Of a stretch of 64,000 bases of DNA, positions 15,898-23,773 are shown in pieces. The stretch is from Actinomycetota bacterium (GTDB lineage: Bacteria; Actinomycetota; Thermoleophilia; Gaiellales; Gaiellaceae): positions 37,768-101,767 of the forward strand of contig JAIBJN010000005.1 in the NCBI GenBank assembly GCA_020029595.1, in the 5' to 3' direction. The translations under genes and the position numbers were made by a program. Under the pieces are notes generated by a model. The model was not told the origin of the DNA. It worked only from the letters and a program-made list of their open reading frames with translations, and made no database searches. Position 1 is the first letter of the stretch. Every line of letters begins with the position of its first letter.

Positions 15898-16470
15898 TTG
15901 AAGCTGCTCGGGATCGCCGGAAGCCTGCGGGCTGGCTCCTACAACCGCGCCCTGCTCCGCGCCGCGGGCGAGCTCGCGCCGGGGTGGATGGAAATCGAGG
16001 AGTGGGACATCGGCGTCCTTCCCTTGTTCGACGCGGACCTCGAGGCCGACGGCGATCCCGAGCCAGTGGCCGCCTTCAAACGGGCGGTGGGAGAGGCCGA
16101 CGCTCTCCTCATCGCCACGCCCGAGTACAACCGCGGGCTCCCGGGCGTCCTGAAGAACGCCGTCGACTGGGCGTCGCGCCCGGCGCTCGGCTCGCCCCTC
16201 GCCGGGAAGCTCGTGGGCGTCATGGGCGCCAGCACGGGTATGAGCGGCACCGCCCACGCGCAAGAGCAGCTCCGCCAGGCCCTCGCGTTTCCACGGGCTC
16301 ACGTCCTCGCCGAGCCTCGGGTGCTCGTCCCCCTCGCCTACGACCGCTTCGACGAGCACGGCCGCCTCGACGATCTGCACGCCCGCGACGCCGTCAGGGC
16401 GCTGCTCGACGCGCTAGCACTCGAGGGCACGCCGGAGGACGTCGCGGAGCGCGCGCTGGTCGCCGGCTGA
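15898..16470 (+). CDS. NADPH-dependent FMN reductase / quinone reductase
   Basis: A 190-residue flavodoxin-like enzyme. GSLRAGSYNRALLRAA (residues 8-23) is the FMN phosphate-binding loop and TPEYNRGLPGVLKNAVDW (about 74-91) the diagnostic loop over the flavin. Such enzymes reduce quinones, chromate or azo compounds by two electrons using NAD(P)H. The TTG start immediately follows the yceI stop, so translation is coupled. The 3' end overlaps the convergent second MarR gene by 57 bases. Confidence 0.9.
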   Translation: MKLLGIAGSLRAGSYNRALLRAAGELAPGWMEIEEWDIGVLPLFDADLEADGDPEPVAAFKRAVGEADALLIATPEYNRGLPGVLKNAVDWASRPALGSPLAGKLVGVMGASTGMSGTAHAQEQLRQALAFPRAHVLAEPRVLVPLAYDRFDEHGRLDDLHARDAVRALLDALALEGTPEDVAERALVAG

Positions 16471-16848
16471 GAGCGCGGCGATCTCCGCGGGCGGCTCGCT
16501 CAAGAGCTCGACCACGGACGCGCGGATCTCGGCGCCGGCATCGGTCAGCGCGAGCGTCTTCACGCGGCGGTCGCCGGCGCCGGGGCGGCGCTCGACGAGG
16601 CCCCGCGACTCGAGCCGGTCGACGATGCCCGTCACATTGGACGCGTGGCAGTAGAGCGCGTCGGCGAGCTCGCTCATGGCGAGCGGACGCTCGGGCTCGA
16701 GAAGACGCAGGGCGTGGGCCTGGACGTGCGTGAGGTCGAGCTCCGCGAGGCGCACGCCGAGGACGGCGTGCTTCGCCTTCGCGAGCCCGAAGAGGAGCTT
16801 CCAGGCCTCCCGGGCGACGTTCGACGCCGGTTTCGCTGCGACAGCCAC
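16414..16848 (-). CDS. MarR-family transcriptional regulator (second)
   Basis: A 144-residue MarR protein with LAMSELADALYCHASNVTGIV (helix-turn-helix) and VERRPGAGDRRVKTLALT (wing). GTG 16848 is chosen because the domain begins there and the upstream codons run through the shared operator region; longer in-frame starts exist as far as 16971, inside the ABC gene. It is divergent from the drug-type ABC operon at 16913 and separated from it by two CTTGACAAG palindromes, so it probably represses that exporter. Confidence 0.85.
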   Translation of the reverse strand: MAVAAKPASNVAREAWKLLFGLAKAKHAVLGVRLAELDLTHVQAHALRLLEPERPLAMSELADALYCHASNVTGIVDRLESRGLVERRPGAGDRRVKTLALTDAGAEIRASVVELLSEPPAEIAALSAGDQRALRDVLRRALEC

Positions 16849-16857
16849 GCGCTTATG

Positions 16858-16885
16858 ATACTTGACAAGGTAAATACTTGACAAG
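16858..16885. promoter_or_regulatory. Tandem MarR-type operators before the ABC-2 exporter operon
   Basis: ATACTTGACAAG occurs twice with a 16-base period (16858-16869 and 16874-16885). Each copy holds the 9-base palindrome CTTG-A-CAAG and a TTGACA that could be a -35 hexamer. A dimeric MarR bound to both would block the exporter promoter and its own gene. Confidence 0.6.
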
Positions 16886-16912
16886 TTCAATGTTCTAGGT
16901 AGCCTAGCGCTG

Positions 16913-17908
16913 ATGCAGGACGAGCACGGGATCCAGGCGGAGGGGCTCGCCCGCGAGTTCAAGGGCGGCATCCGCGCGGTCGACGGGATCGACCTCCAGG
17001 TCGCGCCGGGAGAGATCTACGGCTTCCTCGGACCGAACGGTGCCGGAAAGTCGACCACAGTGCACATGCTGACGACGCTGCTGCCGCCGACGGCGGGAAC
17101 CGCGCGCGTCGCCGGCTTCGACGTCGTCCGCGAGGGTGCCCAGGTGCGTGCGGCGATCGGCGCCGCGCTCCAGGAGGCCGCGCTCGACCCGCTTCTCACC
17201 GGCCGCGAGCACCTGCGGCTCCAGACCGCGCTCCACGGGATGGGAAAGGCGGAGCGGAAGCGCCGCGGCGAGGCGCTGCTCGAGCGCGTGGGCCTCACGC
17301 AGGCGGCCGACCGCAAGGTGCAGACCTACTCTGGAGGGATGAAGCGCCGCCTCGACCTCGCGCTCGCGCTCGTGCACGAGCCGAGCATCCTCTTCCTCGA
17401 CGAGCCGACCACCGGGCTCGATCCGCAGAGCCGCAACGCCCTCTGGACGGAGGTCGCCCGGCTCGCGCGGGACGAGGGAGTCACCGTCTTCCTCACCACG
17501 CAGTACCTCGAGGAGGCCGACGTCCTCGCCGACCGGGTCGGAATCATCGACCACGGGCGTCTCGTGGCCGAGGGCACGCCGGCGGCGCTGAAGGCGGAGA
17601 TCGGGCGCCCGAGCGTGGAGGCGATTCCCGCCGACCCGTCCGAGCGGGACGCGGTCGCGCGGACGCTCGAGCGCTTCGGCCGGCCCGTTCCCGGCTCTCC
17701 GAAGGGCGTCGCCGTCCGCCTCGACGGCGGCGAGGAGGCGCTCGCGGACGTCGTCCGGGCCCTCGATGCGGAGGGGCTCCACCTCGCGCACCTCCAGCTG
17801 CACGCGCCGACGCTCGACGACGTCTTTCTCGCCAAGACGGGCCGCTCCCTCGAGGGCGCCGGTGACGAGCTCGACACCGAGGCCGAGCCCGAGCCCGTGC
17901 CCGCGTGA
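16913..17908 (+). CDS. ABC transporter ATP-binding protein (DrrA-like)
   Basis: A 331-residue ATPase: Walker A GPNGAGKST (residues about 42-50), signature YSGGMKRRLDLA (about 139-150), Walker B ILFLDEPTTGLD (about 159-170), switch region TTQYLEEAD. The extra C-terminal domain of about 90 residues is that of daunorubicin-resistance (DrrA) subunits. It drives export by the two ABC-2 permeases that follow, overlapping the first by 4 bases. No ribosome site precedes the ATG at 16913, so translation may be leaderless. Confidence 0.95.
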   Translation: MQDEHGIQAEGLAREFKGGIRAVDGIDLQVAPGEIYGFLGPNGAGKSTTVHMLTTLLPPTAGTARVAGFDVVREGAQVRAAIGAALQEAALDPLLTGREHLRLQTALHGMGKAERKRRGEALLERVGLTQAADRKVQTYSGGMKRRLDLALALVHEPSILFLDEPTTGLDPQSRNALWTEVARLARDEGVTVFLTTQYLEEADVLADRVGIIDHGRLVAEGTPAALKAEIGRPSVEAIPADPSERDAVARTLERFGRPVPGSPKGVAVRLDGGEEALADVVRALDAEGLHLAHLQLHAPTLDDVFLAKTGRSLEGAGDELDTEAEPEPVPA

Positions 17909-18684
17909 CGAGACCCCTCCTCCTCCAGGTCGGACACCTCGCCCGTCGCTCGGTGCTTCGGACGCTACGCCAGCCGTTGAACGTCGTCCCGTCGTTCGTC
18001 TTCCCCCTCATCCTGCTCGCGGTCAACGTGGGGGGCCTCGACACGGCCGCCCGCATCCCGGGCTTCCCCACGGATTCCTACCTCGACTTCGCGCTCGCCT
18101 TCACGTTCATGCAGGGCGCCCTCTTCGCCACGACGAACGCAGGTACCGACCTCGCGCGCGACATCCAGACGGGCTTCCTCAACCGGCTCTCGCTCACCCC
18201 GATGCGCAGCGCGGCTCTCCTCCTCGGCCAGCTCGCCGGCGTCGTGGTGCTCGCGCTCATCCAGGCGACGCTCTACCTGACAGTCGGCCTCCTCGCGGGC
18301 GTGCGTCCCGAAAGCGGTGTCGTCGGTGTCTTTCTGATCGTCTTCCTGGGCGTCCTCATCGCCCTCGCGTTCGGCGCGATCGGGGCGTTCCTGGCGCTGC
18401 GGACGGGCTCCGGCGAGGCAATCCAGGCCCTCTTCCCCCTCTTCTTCGTCTTCCTCTTCATGTCCTCGATGAACCTGCCTCGGAACCTGATCGAGATCGA
18501 GTGGTTCCGTACCGTGGCGACGATCAACCCCGTTTCGTACCTGATCGAGGGCATCAGGAGCCTCATCATCACGGGCTGGGACGCCCAGGCGCTCGCGCTC
18601 GGGTTCGGTCTGGCCGTCGGGATCGGGGCGGTCGCGGTCGCTGCGGCCAGCGTCGCGCTTCGAGGGAGGCTCGCGCGGTCGTGA
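17905..18684 (+). CDS. ABC-2 type permease (first)
   Basis: A 259-residue integral membrane protein with about six helices and the ABC-2 conserved segment ATINPVSYLIEGIRSLI near residue 210. The GTG start overlaps the ATPase stop (GTGA). Together with the next gene it should form a heterodimeric DrrB-like channel. The substrate is unknown; drug or lipid export is inferred from the ATPase subtype and the MarR neighbour. Confidence 0.9.
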   Translation: MTRPLLLQVGHLARRSVLRTLRQPLNVVPSFVFPLILLAVNVGGLDTAARIPGFPTDSYLDFALAFTFMQGALFATTNAGTDLARDIQTGFLNRLSLTPMRSAALLLGQLAGVVVLALIQATLYLTVGLLAGVRPESGVVGVFLIVFLGVLIALAFGAIGAFLALRTGSGEAIQALFPLFFVFLFMSSMNLPRNLIEIEWFRTVATINPVSYLIEGIRSLIITGWDAQALALGFGLAVGIGAVAVAAASVALRGRLARS

Positions 18685-19451
18685 GAAGCTTCGTCTTCGT
18701 GGCCCTGGCCGTCGCCTGGCGCGGCGTTCACAACGCCTTCACGAACCCGGCGATCCTCCTCCCCTCGCTCCTCTTCCCGCTCTTCTTCTTCACAGCGTTC
18801 GCCGGCGGCCTCTCGCGGGTCTCGGACGTGCCGGGCTTCGACTACCCGGCCGGCTACACGGCGTTTCAGTTCGTCTTCGTCTTCCTCCAGTCCGCGGCGT
18901 TCGGCGGCGTCTTCACCGGCTTCGCCATCGCCCGCGACTTCGAGAGCGGCTTCGCGCGCCGGCTTCTCCTCGCCGCCCCGCGGCGGACGGGGATCGTGGC
19001 CGGCTATGCGCTGGTCGCACTCGTCCGTTGGGCGGCGACGGCGTCGGTCGTGACCGTGGTTGCCCTGCTCGCCGGGATGGACGTGCTCGGAGATCCAGCC
19101 GAGCTTGCAGCCTTGGTCGTGCTCGGGCTTCTCGTCAACGTCGCAGCCGTCCTCTGGGCCGCCGGAGTCGCCATGCGCTTCCGCACGCTCCAGGCCGGTC
19201 CACTCATGCAGGTGCCGGTTTTCCTGACGCTCTTTCTCGCGCCCGTGTACGTACCGCTCGCACTCCTCGACGGGTGGATCCACGCGATCGCGACTGTCAA
19301 CCCGGCGACCTTTCTGCTGGAGGCGGGGCGCGGCCTCGTCGCCGGCGAGCCGGTGGAGGTCGCCGCGGCGTTCGCCGTTGCCTTCGCGGCCGTCGCGCTC
19401 TTCACGGTCTGGGCGCTGCGCGGCCTCAAGAGCGCCGAGTCGGCGGGCTAG
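18681..19451 (+). CDS. ABC-2 type permease (second)
   Basis: A 256-residue homologue of the preceding permease with about six helices, AIARDFESGFARRLLLAAP in the cytoplasmic loop and ATVNPATFLLEAGRGLV in the C-terminal segment. The GTG start overlaps the previous stop by 4 bases, giving a three-gene translationally coupled operon. Its 3' end overlaps the convergent membrane-protein gene by 4 bases. Confidence 0.9.
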   Translation: MRSFVFVALAVAWRGVHNAFTNPAILLPSLLFPLFFFTAFAGGLSRVSDVPGFDYPAGYTAFQFVFVFLQSAAFGGVFTGFAIARDFESGFARRLLLAAPRRTGIVAGYALVALVRWAATASVVTVVALLAGMDVLGDPAELAALVVLGLLVNVAAVLWAAGVAMRFRTLQAGPLMQVPVFLTLFLAPVYVPLALLDGWIHAIATVNPATFLLEAGRGLVAGEPVEVAAAFAVAFAAVALFTVWALRGLKSAESAG

Positions 19452-20089
19452 GCACCCCGGGCAAGCGGCCGGAGGCCGGCGTCCTCCAGGGCAGCCGCGA
19501 CGAGCGAGTCGTATCGCTCCGCCGCCAGATCTCCGAACGGATCGGACGTGTGGCGCGCGAGCGTCGTGTACGGGAGCGAGAATGCGGCGCGCATCGCCAG
19601 CAGGCGGCGTCGCTCCCCTGTGAGGCCGCCGTTCGGGACGGCGAGGAGCCGGTCGACCGCGCTGAGCCTTCTGATCTGACGCAGGCGCGGCGGGACGTAG
19701 ATCGCCAGCACGAGGAGCGCGGGGACGAGGAAGGTGGAGACGCCGAGGAGATTCGCGAGGTCGTTGACCGCCTCCTCGCCTTCACGGCCCAGGTCGGCGA
19801 CGTTCCCGCCCGTCCCGGCGCCCGCTCCCGTGAACGCGTCGGCCAGCTCGCCTCCGATCACCGGGATGCCGTCCACGGCGTCGGCGACCTGGCCGAAGCC
19901 TCCCTCGACGGCGTTGCCGGCGCCCGTCACGCCGCGGCCGAGCGCGCCCAGCTCTTGAACCGTGTCGTGCACCTTCAGCCCGAGCCAGGCGAGGAGGGCG
20001 AGGAGAGCCAGCACGACGAGATCGACGAGCAGCGTCCTCACGAAGGCGTCCCGCGCGTGCGGGTAGAAGCGGGTATGAGTCTGTTCCAT
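19448..20089 (-). CDS. Hypothetical two-helix membrane protein
   Basis: A 213-residue protein with hydrophobic helices at about residues 19-39 (LLVDLVVLALLALLAWLGL) and 117-133 (VSTFLVPALLVLAIYV), a Gly-rich extracytoplasmic loop between them, and a cytoplasmic tail of about 75 residues. Not assigned to a named family. AGGAGGT lies just upstream of the ATG at 20089. It is convergent with the ABC operon and 24 bases downstream of the VOC gene. Confidence 0.65.
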   Translation of the reverse strand: MEQTHTRFYPHARDAFVRTLLVDLVVLALLALLAWLGLKVHDTVQELGALGRGVTGAGNAVEGGFGQVADAVDGIPVIGGELADAFTGAGAGTGGNVADLGREGEEAVNDLANLLGVSTFLVPALLVLAIYVPPRLRQIRRLSAVDRLLAVPNGGLTGERRRLLAMRAAFSLPYTTLARHTSDPFGDLAAERYDSLVAAALEDAGLRPLARGA

Positions 20090-20113
20090 GTCAACCTCCT
20101 CAGCTGTCTTCTG

Positions 20114-20575
20114 CTACGACGGACGGCTCGGCGGCTCGGGGGCAAGCCCCTTGCGGCGAAGCTCCTCGAGGGCGTCCTCGCTCTTCTCGAGCCCGTCCAG
20201 GCCCATGCCGTGCAGGACCTCGGGCGTCTTCGAGAACTGGATGTCGGCGTACTCGACGACCTCGACCCGGTTGCCCCAGGGGTCCAGGAAGTCGAGCCCG
20301 CGGCCGGGCAGGATCTGCACGCCGGCTTCGGCGAGCGCGCGGCGCACCGCCTCCTTGTCGTCGACGACGAGCCCGAAGTGGCGATGCTCGTCGGGCGGCT
20401 GCGTTCGGCCCTCCGCGAGGGCGATGAACTGATCGCCCATGTCGACGAACGCCATCCTGGGCGAGCGGCCTCGCAGCGTGAAGTCGAAGACCCGCGCGTA
20501 GAACGCCAGCGCCTCCTCGACGTCGCCGACCTCGAGGGCGACGTGGTTGAGCCCGACGAGGCGGGGGCGGCTCAC
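20114..20575 (-). CDS. VOC (glyoxalase/bleomycin-resistance) family protein
   Basis: About 153 residues forming two beta-alpha-beta-beta-beta modules: LVGLNHVALEVGDVEEALAF at the start carries the first metal-ligand His, HRHFGLVVDDKEA a second His region, and NRVEVVEYADIQ the terminal Glu strand. VOC proteins are metal-dependent lyases, dioxygenases or drug binders; the reaction here cannot be read. GTG 20575 was chosen because the fold begins there. The longer frame back to 20665 encodes an Arg-rich segment unlike family members. Probably an operon with the downstream membrane protein. Confidence 0.8.
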   Translation of the reverse strand: MSRPRLVGLNHVALEVGDVEEALAFYARVFDFTLRGRSPRMAFVDMGDQFIALAEGRTQPPDEHRHFGLVVDDKEAVRRALAEAGVQILPGRGLDFLDPWGNRVEVVEYADIQFSKTPEVLHGMGLDGLEKSEDALEELRRKGLAPEPPSRPS

Positions 20576-20731
20576 CGGGTTCGTCCGGCGCGGCCTGCGG
20601 GTAGCGTGGGAAGGGACATGCTCACCGCACGAGAACCTATCCGTTGAGCGCTTCGCAGCGCCCATGCCGGTTTTTGAGGATTTGATGAAAACGCTCGCGC
20701 CCTCGCCCGTGAAGGCCGATTAGCTCCTACA

Positions 20732-21610
20732 GTGGTTGAGTTGTCGACCATCGCCCGGATCGTCGTCGGCCTGCTCCTGCTCTGGGCCGCCGCCGCCAAG
20801 CTGCGCCGTCGGGAGGACCTGCCCGACTGGCTGACGGCGTACGGCCTGCCCGCGCGGGTCGCCCGGCCGGCCGCGTGGGCGGTCACGGCGGCGGAGGCCG
20901 TCGTCGGGGTGCTGCTCCTCGGGGGGCTCGCGCTCCCCGCGAGCGCCTACGCGGCCGTCGCGCTCGGGGTCGCCTTCGTCGCCGCGCTCGCCCAGGCACG
21001 TCTCCGCGGTGTCGAGCGGCTCCGCTGCGGATGCTTCGGCGCCTCGGAGGGACGAACGACGCACCTCCTCCTCCGCGCCGCCGGCTTTACGGCTCTGGCG
21101 GTGCTCGCCGCCTTCGGGGGCGGGCTCGAGGTCTCGGCTTCGGCCGACACCGTGATGCTCGTTGCGCTCACTGTCCTGACCGTCGCGGTCGTCCTCCTTG
21201 GGCTGCTCGTGCTCGCGCTCTACCGCCAGGTCGGCGTTCTCACCCTTCGACTCGGCCCGCGCGTGCCGTTCGAGCTCGCCGAGGAAGGGCCGGAGGTCGG
21301 CGCCCGCGCGCCGGCGCTCGACGGCCTTCGGGGTCGGCGCGCGGAGGTCGTCTTCTTCTTCTCCGCGACCTGCCGGCTCTGCCGGGCGCTCGGCCCTGGG
21401 GTCGCAGCGCTCGCGCGCCAGGGGCTCGCCGTCCGCGTGGTCGAGGAGGAGCAGGACGAGGACGCCTTCAAGCGCTGGAACGTGCCGGGGACGCCGTTCG
21501 TCGTGCACCTCATCGACGGTGTCGTGGCCGCAAAGGGAACCGTGAACACGCTCGAGGAGCTCGAGACCCTCCTCGAGGCCGGCAGGGCGAGAATCCATGC
21601 CGCGGCCTAG
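20732..21610 (+). CDS. MauE-like membrane domain fused to a thioredoxin-like (MauD) domain
   Basis: A 292-residue fusion. Residues 1-165 have four to five helices of the MauE/DoxX redox-membrane family (ARIVVGLLLLWAAAAKLRRR start, and the RCGCFGA cysteine pair near residue 97). Residues about 180-292 form a thioredoxin-fold domain with FFFSATCRLCRAL, a C-x-x-C active site in the position of MauD, and a cis-Pro segment VPGTPFVV. In methylotrophs MauE and MauD are separate proteins needed to form the disulfides of the methylamine dehydrogenase small subunit. Here they are one polypeptide, placed 39 bases before a MauA-like gene, so a disulfide-forming role for that substrate is a reasonable inference. 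Confidence 0.8.
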   Translation: MVELSTIARIVVGLLLLWAAAAKLRRREDLPDWLTAYGLPARVARPAAWAVTAAEAVVGVLLLGGLALPASAYAAVALGVAFVAALAQARLRGVERLRCGCFGASEGRTTHLLLRAAGFTALAVLAAFGGGLEVSASADTVMLVALTVLTVAVVLLGLLVLALYRQVGVLTLRLGPRVPFELAEEGPEVGARAPALDGLRGRRAEVVFFFSATCRLCRALGPGVAALARQGLAVRVVEEEQDEDAFKRWNVPGTPFVVHLIDGVVAAKGTVNTLEELETLLEAGRARIHAAA

Positions 21611-21649
21611 GACGCGATTCGAAATGACGCCTCGGCACAGGGCTTCGTT

Positions 21650-22267
21650 TTGAACCGGGTTCTTAGTCGGGAGAGCTCCACGCTCGACCGCTCGGCGGAG
21701 CGTCTCTCGGCGAGGCTGGCCGAGTCGACGACGCGCCGCTCGTTCCTCGGACGTCTCGGCGCGGCGGCGCTGGCGGTCGCGGGCGGCTCGGCGGTGGCCG
21801 CCGCCGTGAAGCCCGACGAGGCCGACGCCTTCCACTTCTGCGGGCACATCTGGACAACCGGCTCGTGCCCGAGCCCGTATCCGCCGCTCTCGCGCATCGA
21901 CCGTAAGGGCTACCCGCTCCATCCCCAGAGCGGGAAGCCGATCGACAACCTCGGCCGCGTCGTCGACTCGGCCGGCTACGCGCTCGACGGGAGCAAAGAC
22001 CGCCTGCGAGGGCCCGACGGGAACGTGTTGCCCCCCGCGCCGCGGACCCGCGTCTGCGAGGACTGGACACGCGAGGTCAAGGGCCTCAACGACCTCCGGA
22101 TCCAGGGGTCCTGGTTCCGCTGCTGCGGGGGGCAGATCCGGAAGCTCGTGGACTGCTGCTCCTTCAGCCGCCGGCGGATCAACGGCGACGCCTCGCTCGT
22201 CGGCTATTGCTGGGGCGGCCGTCGCGTCTACTGCGTCATGTACTACGACTCGGGGCTGCCGTGCTGA
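21650..22267 (+). CDS. Tat-exported MauA-like (methylamine dehydrogenase light chain-like) Cys-rich protein
   Basis: A 205-residue protein. STTRRSFLGRLG (about residues 26-37) followed by an Ala-rich helix is a twin-arginine signal. The mature part is Cys-rich: HFCGHIW, CEDWT, GSWFRCCGG, LVDCCS, GYCWGGRRVYC and a terminal GLPC. GSW-x-x-CC and CW-x(5)-YC resemble the surroundings of the two Trp residues that become tryptophan tryptophylquinone in methylamine dehydrogenase, but this is judged by eye. The TTG start has no strong ribosome site; a later start would remove part of the n-region. It overlaps the next gene's GTG by 7 bases. The neighbours (MauE-MauD fusion, MauF-like plus propeller) support a Mau-type exported redox protein. 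Confidence 0.7.
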   Translation: MNRVLSRESSTLDRSAERLSARLAESTTRRSFLGRLGAAALAVAGGSAVAAAVKPDEADAFHFCGHIWTTGSCPSPYPPLSRIDRKGYPLHPQSGKPIDNLGRVVDSAGYALDGSKDRLRGPDGNVLPPAPRTRVCEDWTREVKGLNDLRIQGSWFRCCGGQIRKLVDCCSFSRRRINGDASLVGYCWGGRRVYCVMYYDSGLPC

Positions 22268-23643
22268 TCGAGGTGGGGGTCGCGTTAGCCGCACTCGTCG
22301 CGGGGATCTCGGGCGCCTGGTCTCCCTGAGGCCTCTCCATGCTGGAGACCTTCACTCCCGCCGTGTGCGGGAGCCGCCAGCGTCAGATCCTCGCCCAGGC
22401 CGTCTTCGCCGTGGCGGCCCTTGCGACCTCTGCGGCGCTCGGGCTGGTCCTCGGGCTCGCGGGCGGGGCCCTCGGCGCGCGCCATGCCGTCCTCGCCGCA
22501 GCCGCGCTCGCGCTCCTTGCGGCGGCGCGGGAGGCCGGTCTCGTCCCCCTGCCGCTTCCGCAGGCACGTCGCCAGGTGCCGGAGCGCTGGCGCTTCGAGT
22601 TGCCGCTCCCGCTGTGGGCGACCGGATATGGCGCCGGGCTCGGCGCGGGCCTCTTCACCTACCAGCCGGTCTCGACCTTCTGGGTGGCGTGCGCGGGTGC
22701 CCTCGCCCTCGGCCGGCCCGTGCCCGCTGCCCTGTGCCTCTCGCTCTACGGCGCCGGTCGCGCCGCCATGGTGGTCTGGCCACGCCGCCGCTCCGGCGAT
22801 ACCACGGCGGCCGTCGAGCGGCTGGCCGAGCGGCGGGGAACGCTCCTGCGGGCGAACGCCGTCGCGCTCTTGGCTTGCGGGATCCTGCTCGCGGTCGCGC
22901 CGGCTGCGGGCGGGGCGACGCTCGTGGTGCAGGATGCCTACGACCCGAGCTTCAGCGACGACGTGCTCGCCTTCGCGACGGTCGACGAGCGGGTCGTCGT
23001 CAGACCGCTCGGAGGGGGGCCGGACGTCGTCTATCCCAACGCCTCGCAGCCGAGCCTCCAGGGTGAGTACCTCGCGTACGTGGACGCCGGGGGGATCCGC
23101 GTCGTACGCTGGGCGACCGGGGAGGAGGTGGGGCGCGTCGACAACCCGACGGCCTCGCACCCCGCCCTCGAGTGGCCCCTGGTCGCGTTCGTTCGCCGCG
23201 ACCCGTCGTACAGGCGCCTCGTCGTCCGTAACCTCGAGACCGGGGGGTACGTCATTCACGTCTCCGTCAAGCCCGGCTTCGACCTCGGTCGTCCCTCGCT
23301 GCGCGGAGGGCGGCTCGCGTGGCACGTGGCCTCTCGCAAGCAGTCGCGGATCGTGCTGAAGACGCTCGCGACGGGCGCCAGGCGAGTCGTCGCCAGGAGC
23401 AGCATCGCGCTGCTCGAGAACCCGGCGGTCATCGGCCCCCGCATCGCCTGGGTCGAGGGGCGGTCGGGTGTGAGCCATCTCCGGCTCGGCTGGGTGCAGG
23501 CGGGCAGGAAGCGCACCACGGTCGAGTCGATGCGCACGCGGCTGCGTGCGTACTGGACGACGAGCGCGGGCGCGGGCGTCGTCTACTCGACGCGCTGGAC
23601 GCTCTCCTCAGGCGCCTCCGCGATCTACCGGACGAACTTCTGA
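22261..23643 (+). CDS. MauF/CcdA-like membrane domain fused to a beta-propeller, with in-frame UGA at codon 23 (candidate selenoprotein)
   Basis: From GTG 22261 the frame gives a membrane helix, then GAWSP, a TGA codon (22327-22329), and GLSMLETFTP. The CcdA/DsbD/MauF-type proteins have Cys in this S-P-C-G position at the end of helix 1. After the TGA the frame is open for 438 codons: several more helices (with CGS, VACAG and LCLSLYG cysteines), a helix at about 203-222, then about 235 residues of short beta-rich repeats (LAFATVDERVVVRPL, YLAYVDAGGIRVVRW) like a TolB/MauB propeller. The alternatives are Sec insertion, a nonsense mutation with re-initiation at ATG 22339, or a sequencing error (TGC read as TGA). 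The start overlaps the MauA-like stop. Confidence 0.6.
22355..22373 (+). promoter_or_regulatory. Candidate bacterial SECIS hairpin
   Basis: CTCCCGC (22355-22361) and GCGGGAG (22367-22373) form a perfect 7-bp stem with loop CGTGT. The loop begins 32 bases after the TGA, inside the usual bacterial range, and has G among its first two bases. A smaller hairpin TCTCCA/TGGAGA with loop TGC lies at 22334-22348. High G+C makes chance hairpins common, so this is suggestive only. Confidence 0.35.
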
Positions 23644-23773
23644 AAGGGGATTCAGGCCCCGGAACCCACACTCCCTCGTTTGAGGGAATGCAATTGGCCT
23701 GAGTGCCCGTATAGTCCGGTCTGCAAGGGGCGAACCATCGCCCATCGGGTAGAGGTACCAACAGGGAGAGAAT

